The position numbers and the translations under genes are program-made. A DNA stretch of 64,000 bases from Ramlibacter paludis (lineage in GTDB: Bacteria; Pseudomonadota; Gammaproteobacteria; Burkholderiales; Burkholderiaceae_C): positions 248,001 to 312,000 of the forward strand of contig NZ_JAKLTM010000002.1 in NCBI RefSeq assembly GCF_022012305.1, in the 5' to 3' direction. Of this stretch, positions 50,869 to 60,371 are shown piece after piece (within the stretch, counting starts at the first letter, position 1; every line of letters begins with the position of its first letter). Under the pieces are notes generated by a model. The model searched no databases, was not told where the DNA came from, and saw only the letters and a program-made list of their open reading frames with translations.

Positions 50869-51200
50869 TTCCGCGCCGCCGCCAGGAAGGGCTCCAGCCG
50901 CTGGAGGACCTTGAGCTGCCGCAGTTCGTCGACGAAGCACTCCTGCATCGCGACACCCAGCGGATCGGGTGTCTCCAGCGCCCCCGCCACGAGCGCCGCC
51001 AGCCGCGCCAGCTGCCGGTCACTGGAATGGGCGACGTCGCGGGCGAAGAAGGCTGCGAAGTCCCGCAGCACCGACTGGTACGTCGGACCCGCGTCCTCGA
51101 ACACCGACTCGCCCTGCTCGCCGAAGTCACGCGGCAGCGCGGGGAAAATGGACACGAGCGCGCCCCGCAGCTCGGAGGGCGACCGGGGCAAGGCTTTCAT
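50865..51200 (-). CDS. Hypothetical protein
   Basis: 111 residues starting MKALPRSPSELRGALVSIFP. Helical and acidic, with SVFEDAGPTYQSVLRDFAAF and ARDVAHSSDRQLARLAALVA. Its C-terminal AMQECFVDELRQLKVLQRLE suggests a small helical bundle. No known motif. It is translationally coupled to the acetyltransferase downstream. Confidence 0.6.
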   Translation of the reverse strand: MKALPRSPSELRGALVSIFPALPRDFGEQGESVFEDAGPTYQSVLRDFAAFFARDVAHSSDRQLARLAALVAGALETPDPLGVAMQECFVDELRQLKVLQRLEPFLAAARK

Positions 51201-51236
51201 CGTGCCTGCTTCCAAGCAACCAGCATGCCACGCGAC

Positions 51237-51530
51237 TCACATCTGCAGGTAGCGCCGCAGCCCGATCCAGAACATCAGCAGGGTCGCGGCCGCCAGCGGC
51301 GCGCCCAGGGCGCCCGCCAATGCCCGCAAGGGCATCAGCTTCTCGGTGCGCATCACTTCCACGCAGGCAAAGATGGCCAGCACCGCCACCGCCTGGGTCA
51401 CCAGCGTGCCGCCGTAGCTGCGGCCCAGGTACACGTTCCCGAAATTGGTGAAAAGGATCAGGTAGTAGGCCAGGGCAGTGAGCTCTGCGCACACCACCAG
51501 CAACAACACACGCGGCACCCGCAACTTCAT
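51237..51530 (-). CDS. Small membrane protein of unknown function
   Basis: 97 residues with three hydrophobic segments (VPRVLLLVVCAELTALAYYL, GGTLVTQAVAVLAIFACV, ALGAPLAAATLLMFWIGL). No recognised family. The reading frame extends further upstream, but that extension is arginine/proline rich and overlaps csbD; the ATG at 51530 is preferred. Confidence 0.5.
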   Translation of the reverse strand: MKLRVPRVLLLVVCAELTALAYYLILFTNFGNVYLGRSYGGTLVTQAVAVLAIFACVEVMRTEKLMPLRALAGALGAPLAAATLLMFWIGLRRYLQM

Positions 51531-51680
51531 CGTGTCGGCTTTATAGCAAGTCCCGCTCAGCCAGCCCGCGAAAGCACGATGTAGGACGTGGCGCACGGCC
51601 AACTCGGCGTCGCGGCACTTCAATCCCCCATTGCGTGGCCCAAGATGAGAACCATCGACCAACTGCAAAGGAGCAAACGA

Positions 51681-51887
51681 ATGGACAAGGACCAGATCAA
51701 GGGCCGCACCAAGGAAGCCACCGGCGAGATCAAGGAACACGTGGGCCGCGCCCTGGGCGACCGCGACCTGGAAGCCCGCGGCCACGCGCAGGAGCAGGAA
51801 GGCAAGCTGCAGAAGGACCTGGGCGACGCCAAGGAAGCCACCAAGGACAAGCTGGAAGACCTGACGGGCAAGAACCTCGATCACTAA
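51681..51887 (+). CDS. CsbD-family stress protein
   Basis: 68 residues from MDKDQIKGRTKEATGEIKEH, with AAAGGAG eight bases upstream. It is highly charged and helical with the KGxxKExxGxxxxxxGD pattern repeated (GHAQEQEGKLQKDLGDAKEA). CsbD-like proteins accumulate under general stress. A strong bidirectional terminator follows. Confidence 0.92.
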   Translation: MDKDQIKGRTKEATGEIKEHVGRALGDRDLEARGHAQEQEGKLQKDLGDAKEATKDKLEDLTGKNLDH

Positions 51888-51902
51888 GCCAGCGATCCAA
51901 TG

Positions 51903-51931
51903 AAAAAGGCCGGGACTTCCCGGCCTTTTTT
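51903..51931. terminator. Bidirectional rho-independent terminator
   Basis: AAAAAGGCCGGGA, short loop, then CCCGGCCTTTTTT. A- and T-runs flank a perfect GC stem, so it serves csbD on the plus strand and the penicillin-binding protein gene on the minus strand. Confidence 0.93.
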
Positions 51932-51945
51932 CTTGCCCGCGCGCT

Positions 51946-54696
51946 TTACTGCGCGCTTCCGGTGGCCGCGCCGGTGGGCTCGGTCGCCGTCGGCGCGGTG
52001 GCGCGCTCGAACGCCGCGCTGGGCGAAGCTTCGCGCGCGGGAGCGGCGGGCGCTGCCGGGGCGGGCGTATAGGTCGTGGCGGGCGGCGAACTCGGGGCAC
52101 CCATCGCCGACGTGCTGCCGGTGGCCGGGGGCGTGGACGGCGCGGTGGGCGCCACGCGCGCCGGCGCGCTCGGCACCGTGTCGTAATTCCGCGAGCTCGC
52201 CTGCGGCACCGGATACACCTGCGTGCCGGGGACCGTCTCGGCCGGCCGGGCCGTCTCCAGCGGACGCGGGAAGGCCGGCACGCGCTGCGGGTCCACCAGC
52301 ACCGGCGCATTGGCAGTGACGTTCGGGTTGGGCCGGGTGCTTTCCAGCGGCACCACGTCCTGCGCGGCAGCAGCGGACGACGGCATGCTCGAGGGCGCGG
52401 GGATCAGCACCGGCGGATCGATCTTCACCGGCGGCATGGCCGCGACTTCGGGGTTGTCCGGGTTGGCCGGCGGCGTGTTGAACACGCTGTTCCACCAGTC
52501 CTTGGCGCCCTGCAGGATCGACTGCTCCTGGTCCTTCAGGCGCGGCGCCGAGAACTGTGCCTTGGCGTCCACCACGCTGGCCTTCTGCGCGCGCTGCATG
52601 AAATCGCCCACCAGGAACAGCGCGGTGTGCGCGCCCTGCCCCCAGTAGCTGCTGCGCATGGCCACGCGGTTGTCGTTGAAGCCGGTCCACGCGCCGGCCA
52701 CCAGGTTCGGGTGCATCAGGATGAACCAGCCGTCGGTGTTGTCCTGGGTGGTGCCGGTCTTGCCGGCCAGGTCGCCGGTGAGTTGGAAGCGCGGGCGCAG
52801 GCCGGCGGCCGTGCCGCCGTCGATCACGCCGCGCATCACGTCCAGCAGCGTCTGCGCCGCCTGGTTGGACAGCGCCGGCTCGGAGGCCGGGGCCGCGAAG
52901 GTTTCGAGCTGGTTGTGCTGGCGGTCCTCGATGGCGAGGATCATCGTCGGCTGGATGTAGGCGCCACCGTTGGCGATGGTGCTGAACGAGGTCACCATTT
53001 CCTTCAGGGTCACCGGGCTGGTGCCCAGGGCCAGCGAAGGCACTTCGTTGAGCTTGCTCTGGCGCACGCCCATGGCGCGGGCCAGGCTGGCCACGCGCGA
53101 GGGGCCGACCTGCATCATCAGCTGCGCGGTGATCGTGTTCTTCGATTTCGCCAGGCCGTCGCGCAGCGTCATGGGCATGTTGGTGGGCGCGCCTTCGATG
53201 TCGCCCGGGCGCCAGACCTGGTTCCTGTCGATCTGGATCGCCACCGGCTGGTCCATCAGCGTCTCCGTCGGCTGGTGGCCCATCTCGAAGGCCGCGCCGT
53301 ACACGAAGGGCTTGAAGGTGGAGCCGGGCTGGCGGCGCGCCTGCTGCACGTGGTCGAACTTGTCGTCGGCGTAGTCGCGGCTGCCCACCCAGGCCTTGAT
53401 GTGGCCGGTGGAAGGCTCGATCGCCAGGAAGCCCGCCTGCAGCGTGGTCTTCTGCTTCTTCAGTTCGGCCATGAAGCGGCTGTCGGCCACCAGTTCCGCG
53501 TACGCGTCCTTGGCATCCTTGCCTTGCTGGCGCAGGTTCTGGAACTCGGCGGACTCGCGCACGTATTCGTCCAGCAGGTCCTTGTGCGTGGCCCAGAAGT
53601 AGTCGAAGGCCGCGGACTTGCTGCGCTGGGCGACGTAGTTCTGCGGATCGGTGCCGAAGCTGCCGGCGCTGGAGCGGCTCCATTCAACGTCCGCCACGGC
53701 CTGCAGCGCTTCGCCCTGCCGCTTGACGGCCTCGTTGGCGAACTCCTGCAGGCGCGAATCGATGGTCGTCTTCACGACCAGGCCATCGGCATAGATGTTG
53801 TAGTCGTGCTTGTCGGCCCACTCCAGCAGCCAGCGGCGCAGGTACTCGGCCAGGTGCGGCGCGGGGCCCAGGACTTCCGGCTGCCGCTCGAAGTTCAGCT
53901 TCAGCGGCTGCGCCTTCAGCTTCTCGTAGTCGCCTTCGCTCAGCTTGTCGGCCTTGACCAGCTGCGCCAGCACCGTGTTGCGCCGCTCGCGCGCGCGCTC
54001 GGGGTTGAGCACCGGGTTGTAGTAGCTCGTGCCCTTGAGCATGCCGATCAGCGTGGCCGCTTCCAGCTCGTTCAGCTGCTTGGCCGGCTTGTCGAAGTAG
54101 GTGCGCGCGGCCATCTCGATGCCCCACGCGTTGTAGAGGAAGGAGACGGAGTTGAGGTAGCTCTCCAGGATCTCGTCCTTGCTGTACACCGCCTCGATCT
54201 TCAGCGCCGTGATGGCCTCCTTGATCTTGCGGGTGATGGTCTGCTCGCGGCCCACGTCCTCCGGATACAGGTTGCGCGCCAGCTGCTGCGTGATGGTGGA
54301 GCCGCCCTGCACGTCGCCCTTGAAGGTGTTGAGGGCGGCCTTCGCGGTGCGGGTGAAGTCGATGCCGTGGTGGTCGTAGAAGCGCTTGTCCTCCGTGGCC
54401 AGCAGCGCTTCCACCGCCTTGGGCGAAATGTCGGAAAGCTTCACCCAGTCGCGGTTGGCGCGCTTGAACACCGCCAGCTCCTTGCCGTCCGCCGACAGCA
54501 CCACGCTGGGCGACTCCTGCTTCGACTTCTTGATGTCGCCGATGCTGGGGGTGAAGGGGATCAGGGCCGCCACGTACACCACCACCGCCAGCGGCACGGC
54601 CAGCACCGTCTTCCATGGATGGCGGCGGATGGCCCCCCAGGTCGCATGCGCACCGTGTCCGATGCGTTCTCCCAGCCGCGCGAATCTCTCGTTCAT
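51946..54696 (-). CDS. mrcA: Bifunctional peptidoglycan synthase PBP1A
   Basis: 916 residues. One N-terminal membrane anchor (about 30-50) leads to a GT51 glycosyltransferase with EDKRFYDHHGIDFTRTAKAA and GGSTITQQLARNLYPED. The transpeptidase follows: SxxK in PGSTFKPFVYG, SxN in KSKNTITAQL and KTG in AGKTGTTQDNTDGWF. The last ~150 residues are a disordered Pro/Ala/Thr tail, unusual for enteric PBP1A and likely periplasmic. It polymerises and cross-links murein. Lone gene between the bidirectional terminator and the DUF2917 gene. Confidence 0.95.
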   Translation of the reverse strand: MNERFARLGERIGHGAHATWGAIRRHPWKTVLAVPLAVVVYVAALIPFTPSIGDIKKSKQESPSVVLSADGKELAVFKRANRDWVKLSDISPKAVEALLATEDKRFYDHHGIDFTRTAKAALNTFKGDVQGGSTITQQLARNLYPEDVGREQTITRKIKEAITALKIEAVYSKDEILESYLNSVSFLYNAWGIEMAARTYFDKPAKQLNELEAATLIGMLKGTSYYNPVLNPERARERRNTVLAQLVKADKLSEGDYEKLKAQPLKLNFERQPEVLGPAPHLAEYLRRWLLEWADKHDYNIYADGLVVKTTIDSRLQEFANEAVKRQGEALQAVADVEWSRSSAGSFGTDPQNYVAQRSKSAAFDYFWATHKDLLDEYVRESAEFQNLRQQGKDAKDAYAELVADSRFMAELKKQKTTLQAGFLAIEPSTGHIKAWVGSRDYADDKFDHVQQARRQPGSTFKPFVYGAAFEMGHQPTETLMDQPVAIQIDRNQVWRPGDIEGAPTNMPMTLRDGLAKSKNTITAQLMMQVGPSRVASLARAMGVRQSKLNEVPSLALGTSPVTLKEMVTSFSTIANGGAYIQPTMILAIEDRQHNQLETFAAPASEPALSNQAAQTLLDVMRGVIDGGTAAGLRPRFQLTGDLAGKTGTTQDNTDGWFILMHPNLVAGAWTGFNDNRVAMRSSYWGQGAHTALFLVGDFMQRAQKASVVDAKAQFSAPRLKDQEQSILQGAKDWWNSVFNTPPANPDNPEVAAMPPVKIDPPVLIPAPSSMPSSAAAAQDVVPLESTRPNPNVTANAPVLVDPQRVPAFPRPLETARPAETVPGTQVYPVPQASSRNYDTVPSAPARVAPTAPSTPPATGSTSAMGAPSSPPATTYTPAPAAPAAPAREASPSAAFERATAPTATEPTGAATGSAQ

Positions 54697-54749
54697 GTCT
54701 TCTTCCCTCGTGATCGCGCAAATCTAGGCGGCTGGGCTAGGGCGCGACT

Positions 54750-54849
54750 GTAGGACGGCAACGCGATGCGGGAGCGCGCTTTGGCCCTTGAGAACGGAAG
54801 GCCCCGCCTGCACATGGCGGACCTACAGCAGTGGCCGCCACCGTCCTAC
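54750..54849. repeat. Inverted GTAGGACGG repeat between mrcA and the DUF2917 gene
   Basis: GTAGGACGG at 54750-54758 and CCGTCCTAC at 54841-54849 flank ~80 bases. Similar GTAGGACG cores occur at about 33183 and 51580. It may be a miniature repeat or just the edges of a regulatory region; no transposase is linked. Confidence 0.4.
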
Positions 54850-54885
54850 GGCAGAGCGCATGGCTGTGCTCGCATCATCCCGCCC

Positions 54886-55203
54886 ATGCTGACCGCCCTC
54901 TTCCACCCCGCCAACTTCATGACGCGCCTGCTCGGGCGCGAGGACCGTCCGCAACCGGCACCGGCGGGCATCAGGCGCCTGCTCGCCGTCGGCGTGAAGG
55001 CGGGCCGCCTGCGGGAACTGCCGATGGGCAAGGGCCGCATGGTGGTTCATTGCCGCAGCGGCGAAGTCTGGATCACGCACGACGGCGATCCGCGCGACGT
55101 GGTGCTGAGGCAGGACCAGAGTTACATCGTCGACCGCGGCGCCCGCATGACGGCTTTCGCGCTGCGCGGTGATGCCGGCCTCGAGCTGCAAGAGGAGACG
55201 TAG
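54886..55203 (+). CDS. DUF2917-family protein
   Basis: 105 residues from MLTALFHPANFMTRLLGRED. The cupin-like core GRMVVHCRSGEVWITHDGDPRDVVLRQDQS resembles DUF2917, a small beta-barrel found mostly in betaproteobacteria. Role unknown. An upstream in-frame ATG at 54766 lies inside a repeat and is less likely. Confidence 0.82.
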   Translation: MLTALFHPANFMTRLLGREDRPQPAPAGIRRLLAVGVKAGRLRELPMGKGRMVVHCRSGEVWITHDGDPRDVVLRQDQSYIVDRGARMTAFALRGDAGLELQEET

Positions 55204-55318
55204 GGAAGGCGTGCGGGCTCAGCCTCCCTCTTCCTACATCGCTCCCCCGCAGGACCTGACATTTTTGGCATGAGGCAGGGAACAGACTCCCGTCATCCTG
55301 AAATCAATCATCGAAGCA

Positions 55319-56068
55319 GTGTTGGCCATCGACCACCCCATCATCGCGACCACCGGCCCCGCGCCGGCGCCCGGAACGGACCCGGCTCCGCAGCGCCAGC
55401 GCAGCCTGGCCCGGGCGGCCCGGCACGACATCCTGCGCCGGCTCGCGCCGCCGCTGCGCCACGACATGGTGGTGCCGCTGCAGTCGCTGGGCATGGTGGC
55501 CGAGGCGCTGAGCGCGCGGCTGGAACGCGGAACGATCAGCCAGGACGACCTGCAGGCCATGGTCTCCAAGCTGAACCGGCTCTCGCGCCAGGCGGTGGCG
55601 ACCTGCGTCGACGTGTCCACCTGGATGCAGCCCTCGGAAGACGACGGCGTGAACCTGCAGGAAGGCGTGAACGAATGCGTGCGCCTGCTGTCCACCAGCC
55701 TCAACTTCCGCGGCCTCGACCTGCGCACCGAACTCGGTGATGGAGAGTTCGACGTGTCTCGCTTCGCCCTGCGCTTCCTGCTGCCGGGCGCGATCTTCAC
55801 CCTCGTGGATGCGGCCGCGGCGCCCGGCGAAATCGTCGTGCGAACCGAACTCTCGTCCACGCACGCGGTGGTTGCCGTGGATTACCAGGCCATGCCCGAC
55901 GGCGTGTTCACGCAGCTGCACGAATCCGGCGACGCGCCGTTGTCCTGGCCCGAAGTCCAGGCGTTGGCGGACGTCGAGGGCGTCGAGCTGATCCGCAGCG
56001 GCAGCAACATCATCCTGCGCATGCCGCGCGCGGTGGTCACGACGCCACTGAAGATGGTTCCGGTGTAA
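55319..56068 (+). CDS. ChpT-like histidine phosphotransferase candidate (degenerate histidine kinase)
   Basis: 249 residues from a GTG. A four-helix-type DHp region holds the phosphoacceptor pattern H48-D49 with P53 (PLRHDMVVPLQSLGMVAEAL). A C-terminal CA-like fold (NECVRLLSTSLNFRGLDLRT, then AIFTLVDAAAAPGEIVVRTE) has lost the N, G1 and G2 ATP boxes. This combination, DHp with a dead ATPase domain, is that of ChpT/Spo0B-type phosphotransferases. It converges on the PAS-GGDEF-EAL gene with a 32-base overlap and lies near a receiver-only protein that could be its partner. The assignment is structural inference. Confidence 0.6.
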   Translation: MLAIDHPIIATTGPAPAPGTDPAPQRQRSLARAARHDILRRLAPPLRHDMVVPLQSLGMVAEALSARLERGTISQDDLQAMVSKLNRLSRQAVATCVDVSTWMQPSEDDGVNLQEGVNECVRLLSTSLNFRGLDLRTELGDGEFDVSRFALRFLLPGAIFTLVDAAAAPGEIVVRTELSSTHAVVAVDYQAMPDGVFTQLHESGDAPLSWPEVQALADVEGVELIRSGSNIILRMPRAVVTTPLKMVPV

Positions 56069-58508
56069 GCGAGCCGGCGCCGTCGGCCAGCCGGGACATC
56101 AGCTCCTCCAGCTTCTCGATGGTGAGCGGCCGCGAAAACAGGAAGCCCTGGTAGCGGTCGCAGCCCAGGCGCGCCAGGAACTCGCGCTGCTCCTCGGTCT
56201 CCACGCCTTCCGCAATCACCTGCAGCCCCAGGCTGTGCCCCAGCCCGATGATGGTGCTGGCGATCGCCGCGTCGTTGCGGTCGGTGAGGATGTCCTTGAC
56301 GAACTCGCGGTCGATCTTGAGTTCGTCCAGCGGCAGGCGCTTCAGGTAGGAGAGCGAGGAGTAGCCGATGCCGAAGTCGTCGACCGACAGGCCGACGCCC
56401 ATCTCCTTCAGGTTGCGCATCTTCGCCACCGTGGCATCCAGGCCGTCGGCCAGCAGGCTTTCCGTCAGCTCCAGCTTGAGCTTTCCGGGCCCGATGTTCG
56501 CCTTGGCGACCGACATGATCACGTCGTTGACGAACTCCGGATGGCGGAACTGGCGCACGCTCACGTTCACCGAGATTGCCAGGTGCTTGCGCTCCGGCCG
56601 GTGCGCCCAGGCCGCGAGCTGCGCGCAGGCCTGTTCCAGCACCCAGTGGCCGATGGGGATGATCAGCGAAGTTTCCTCCGCGGTCGGAATGAACTGCGCC
56701 GGGCTGACGATGCCGCGCTCGGGGTGCTCCCAGCGCAGCAGCGCCTCCACGCCCACCATCGCGCCGTCCGGCCCCACCTGCGGCTGGTACTCCACCCGCA
56801 GATTGTTCTCGCGCCAGGCCTGGCGCAGGTCCGCGGCCAGCGTCGCATTGGCCGTCGCCACCGCCTGCATCTCGGGATCGAAGAAGCGCACCGCGTTGCG
56901 GCCCGCGGCCTTGGCCTGGTACATCGCCAGGTCCGCTTGTTTCAGCAGCTCGCTGACGCTGGAAGGCAGCTTGCCGAACAGCGTCACGCCGATGCTGCAG
57001 GTGCTGTGGTGCAGGTAGCCGGGTAGTACGTAAGGCTCACCCAGCGCTTCGAGGATGCGTTGGCTGACGACCTGCGCGGCTTTCAACGGGTCCAGCGGCT
57101 TGTCGGGCTTGTTCTCGATCAGCACCACGAACTCGTCGCCGCCCAGCCGCGCCACCAGGTCGCCCTTGGCGACGCAGTTGCGCAGGCGGCGCCCCACCTG
57201 CTGCAGCAGCAGGTCGCCCTTCTGGTGGCCCAGCGTGTCGTTCAGCACCTTGAAGTTGTCGAGGTCGATGAACATCAGCGCGCCTTCGTGCGCCATGCCG
57301 TCGCCCACCGCCTGGTTCAAGCGGTCCAGCAGGTGCTGCCGGTTCGGCAGCTGCGTGAGCGGGTCGTAGAAGGCCAGGTACTGGATCTTCTCTTCCGCCG
57401 TCTTGCGCTCGGTGATGTCGCGACCCACCGCCACCCAGTGGGTGAGGCGGCGCGACTCGTCCCACACCGGCGACACGTCCAGGTCCACCCAGTAGGGCTC
57501 GCCGCTCTTGGTGTAGTTGATCAGGTCGACCCGCACGCGCTCCCACTGCTCCAGCCCGGCGCGGATGCGATCGAGCTGCGGCCGCTGCGTCTCCGCGCCC
57601 TGCAGGAAGCGCGGCGAATGGCCGATCACCTCCTCCTTGGTGTAACCGGTGCGGCGCTCGAAGGCCTCGTTGACGAACACGATGCGCGGGCCGGGCGCGC
57701 GAAAAGGCGCGGCCTCGGTGATGATCACGATGTCGTTCAAGCGCGCGATGCTGCCCTCCAGCAGCATCAGGTGCTTCTGCGCCTCGCGCCGCGGCGTGAC
57801 GTCGCGCATGTGCAGCGCCATGCCCGCGCCGAAGGGAAAGGCCCGCACTTCCAGCCAGTGGAGCAGCTGGGCGTCCTGCTCCTCCAGCTCCAGCGGGCGG
57901 CGCTGCTCCAGCGCGTGGCGGATCTTCTCTTCCAGCTGCAGCCGCACGCGCTTCTGGAAGAAGCTCCAGATCTTGCGGCCGATCAGGCTCTCGTCGTCGA
58001 GCCCGAGCAGCTGCTCGGCCTGTTCGTTGACGTAACTGATGCGGCCTTGCCGGTCGATGGTGGCGAACGCCTCGCCGCTGCCCAGGGCACCGCCCATGCT
58101 CACCGTGTGGCGCAGCAGCGTGCCGTGTTCGTAGCCGGCGGGCGCGATCTCCTGCACCAGCCCCTCCACGCCGGTGATGGCGCCGCTCTCGTCGCGCAGC
58201 GGCTGGCCGACGCAGCGCACCCACAGGCGGCGGCCCTGCAGCGTGTCCACCTGCACCTCCACGTCGAAGGGCGTGCCGTCCTGCTGGCAGGCCCGCACCT
58301 TCGCTTCGAGGTCGGCACGGTGCTCGCGCGCGTAGTGCTCCAGCGCGTGCTCGAAGGTGGGCGTGAAACCGGGGGGCGCACCGTGCAGGCGTGCCAGTTG
58401 ATCCGACCAGTAGAGGCGACCGTTCTTCGCATCGAGCTGCCAGAAGCCGATGAAGGCGCTGCGTTCGACGAGTTGCAGCAGGTTGCCGTGGGCGCTTGCT
58501 CTATCCAT
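56037..58508 (-). CDS. PAS-PAS-PAS-GGDEF-EAL cyclic-di-GMP protein
   Basis: 823 residues. PAS domains at about 15-115, 130-250 and 255-385 (the last with GHSPRFLQGAETQRP). GGDEF at ~390-560 with an intact RLGGDEFVV near 455, then EAL at ~575-810 with GVEALLRWEHP near 588, LELTES, VDDFGIGYSS and ELKIDREFV. Both catalytic sets look complete, so it could make or degrade c-di-GMP depending on the PAS signal. No membrane segment. The long upstream extension is rejected because it overlaps the divergent response-regulator gene. Confidence 0.93.
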   Translation of the reverse strand: MDRASAHGNLLQLVERSAFIGFWQLDAKNGRLYWSDQLARLHGAPPGFTPTFEHALEHYAREHRADLEAKVRACQQDGTPFDVEVQVDTLQGRRLWVRCVGQPLRDESGAITGVEGLVQEIAPAGYEHGTLLRHTVSMGGALGSGEAFATIDRQGRISYVNEQAEQLLGLDDESLIGRKIWSFFQKRVRLQLEEKIRHALEQRRPLELEEQDAQLLHWLEVRAFPFGAGMALHMRDVTPRREAQKHLMLLEGSIARLNDIVIITEAAPFRAPGPRIVFVNEAFERRTGYTKEEVIGHSPRFLQGAETQRPQLDRIRAGLEQWERVRVDLINYTKSGEPYWVDLDVSPVWDESRRLTHWVAVGRDITERKTAEEKIQYLAFYDPLTQLPNRQHLLDRLNQAVGDGMAHEGALMFIDLDNFKVLNDTLGHQKGDLLLQQVGRRLRNCVAKGDLVARLGGDEFVVLIENKPDKPLDPLKAAQVVSQRILEALGEPYVLPGYLHHSTCSIGVTLFGKLPSSVSELLKQADLAMYQAKAAGRNAVRFFDPEMQAVATANATLAADLRQAWRENNLRVEYQPQVGPDGAMVGVEALLRWEHPERGIVSPAQFIPTAEETSLIIPIGHWVLEQACAQLAAWAHRPERKHLAISVNVSVRQFRHPEFVNDVIMSVAKANIGPGKLKLELTESLLADGLDATVAKMRNLKEMGVGLSVDDFGIGYSSLSYLKRLPLDELKIDREFVKDILTDRNDAAIASTIIGLGHSLGLQVIAEGVETEEQREFLARLGCDRYQGFLFSRPLTIEKLEELMSRLADGAGSLTPEPSSVAS

Positions 58509-58673
58509 TGTTTCCAGGTGTTGACGGCATCTTAAGTGGCCGCGCCTCCGCGTGGGGGCAGCGGTAGGTTCGCTCCTACAAGCAAACGCGAGCCCATCCG
58601 AATGGACCCAGCAGCCGCGCCACCAGAATGCCTCACTAACGCCTTGACACCGAACCTTACCGATTGAGCTCCC

Positions 58674-59099
58674 GTGCAACTTGCAGTGTTTGTCGTCGAA
58701 GACAACGCGGACATCCATGAAAACCTCGTGGGCGCCCTCGAGGAGCTGACTTGCGTGAAGGTCGTCGGGGGCAGCGTGTCGGAAGACGGCGCGATGGCCT
58801 GGGTGGCCCAGAACCCGACCGGCTGGGACATGCTGATCGTCGACCTGTTCCTCAAGGGCGGCAGCGGGATCCGGCTTGTCCAGCGCGTGCAGCGCGCCCG
58901 GGCCGAGCAGAAGGTCATCGTCTTCAGCAATTACGTGAATGCGGGCGTGCGCAAGCGCTGCGCCCAGCTCGGCGTGGACGCCGTCTTCGACAAGTCCACC
59001 GAGATCGACGCGCTGGTGGACTACTGCGCCCACCAGTGCACCCTGCTCGGCCCGCGCGCCGCGCTGACCCCAGAACGGACCACCGGAGATTCGCCATGA
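58674..59099 (+). CDS. Receiver-domain response regulator
   Basis: 141 residues from a GTG. Receiver fold with the acidic pair E9-D10, phospho-Asp57 (DMLIVDLFLKGGSG), the serine in IVFSNYV, and a lysine in VFDKSTEI. There is no output domain; the ~25-residue tail is short. It overlaps the next gene (ATGA), so both are made together. Single-domain receivers often act in phosphorelays or on a protein partner, here probably the degenerate kinase encoded next. Confidence 0.9.
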   Translation: MQLAVFVVEDNADIHENLVGALEELTCVKVVGGSVSEDGAMAWVAQNPTGWDMLIVDLFLKGGSGIRLVQRVQRARAEQKVIVFSNYVNAGVRKRCAQLGVDAVFDKSTEIDALVDYCAHQCTLLGPRAALTPERTTGDSP

Positions 59100-60337
59100 G
59101 CAACACCCTTGATTTCCCCGCCCTCTCGCTCGTCGAGCGCGAGGCCCTGGCCGAGGAAGTGGCGGCGCCCGCGGCCGTTGCCGCCGCGCCGGCCACCGGC
59201 CGCCGCTGGTCCGACGGCGCCGGCAGCTTTGCCCCGGTGGATCCCAACGCGCCCTGGTCGATGACGCAGCAGTGGCCGAACCTGGTCGCCGCGCTGTCCG
59301 AGCAGGCGGTCGAAAGCAGCAACCTGCTGCTGCGCGCCTTGAACTACCTCGTGGGCGCCGGGCGCCTGCGCCGCAGCGAAGCCAAGGCGCTGAGCGATGC
59401 GATGCACCAGTTGCGCGCCACGAGCCTGCGCGCCCAGCAGATCACGCGCCTGGCCAGCGGCCGCATCCGCCAGGCCCGCGAGCGCGTCGACCTGGCCGAA
59501 CTCGTGCGGCACGTGCTGGACGAGCGCAAGTCCGAAGTCGAAGCCGCTTCCGCGGCGGTGCGCTCCGAGCTGCAGCCGGTCGACGTGCTGCTGGACCCGC
59601 CCGTGGCGATCAGCCTGCTGAACGCGATCCTCGACTGGGGCCTGAGCTTCAGCAAGGAGATGACGATCACGCTGGTGCCTTCCGAGTGGCCCGGCCCGGC
59701 GCAGCTCAAGGTGCGCGTGAAGACGCCCCCGCCCTCTTCCCCGCATGCCGGTGGCGTCGGCTGGACCGTGCGCCCGCGCGGCCGCCGCCTGAACGACGGC
59801 CTGCACTGGATGATGCTGCGCCAGATCGCCGCCTCGTCCAGCCTCGAAGTCACGCGTTCGCGCGAGGACGGCGCCGCGCTGCTGACGATCGACTTCCCCA
59901 AGACCTTCCTCAGCACCGAGGGCATGGCCTGCCTGGAACTCACCGACGACAGCAACCAGGCCGCGCCGCTGCGCGACACCTGGGTGCTGGTGATCTCGCA
60001 GGACGACCGCATCCGCGGCGAAGCGGTCGATGCGCTGCGCAAGATGGGCATCGATGCCGTGGCCGCCGCCGACACCGTCGCCGCGAAGTCCGTCATCGCC
60101 GACAGCCGGCCCAACGTGCTGGTGACCGCGTACGACATCCGGCCCGCCGACATCGCGGCCTTCCGCCAGGAAGTGCTGGGCGGCGAGGACCGCTGCCCGC
60201 TGGTGGAGATCACGCGCGAACTGCCTTCGTTCCACCTCAGCGGCTTCGACCGCTTCGAGACGCCGAAGGTGGGACGCGAACAGCTGACGGCGGAACTGCC
60301 GCCGACGGTGCTGTTCGAGCTGGTGAAGATCGTCTGA
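59096..60337 (+). CDS. Degenerate histidine-kinase-like protein with receiver-like C-terminus
   Basis: 413 residues, no membrane segment. After a disordered 60-residue start, a helical DHp-like region (LSEQAVESSNLLLRALNYLV and onward) lacks a phosphoacceptor histidine. A CA-like region (DPPVAISLLNAILDWGLSFS) keeps the N-box shape but not its residues, and no glycine boxes are visible. Residues ~300-413 resemble a receiver (VLVISQDDRIRGEAVDALRK) without a clear phospho-aspartate at the usual spot. It is translationally coupled to the receiver gene and may be its structural partner or an anti-kinase. Confidence 0.65.
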   Translation: MSNTLDFPALSLVEREALAEEVAAPAAVAAAPATGRRWSDGAGSFAPVDPNAPWSMTQQWPNLVAALSEQAVESSNLLLRALNYLVGAGRLRRSEAKALSDAMHQLRATSLRAQQITRLASGRIRQARERVDLAELVRHVLDERKSEVEAASAAVRSELQPVDVLLDPPVAISLLNAILDWGLSFSKEMTITLVPSEWPGPAQLKVRVKTPPPSSPHAGGVGWTVRPRGRRLNDGLHWMMLRQIAASSSLEVTRSREDGAALLTIDFPKTFLSTEGMACLELTDDSNQAAPLRDTWVLVISQDDRIRGEAVDALRKMGIDAVAAADTVAAKSVIADSRPNVLVTAYDIRPADIAAFRQEVLGGEDRCPLVEITRELPSFHLSGFDRFETPKVGREQLTAELPPTVLFELVKIV

Positions 60338-60371
60338 GGGAGGTGCCATCCCCGGGAAACCGGGGGTGGCG

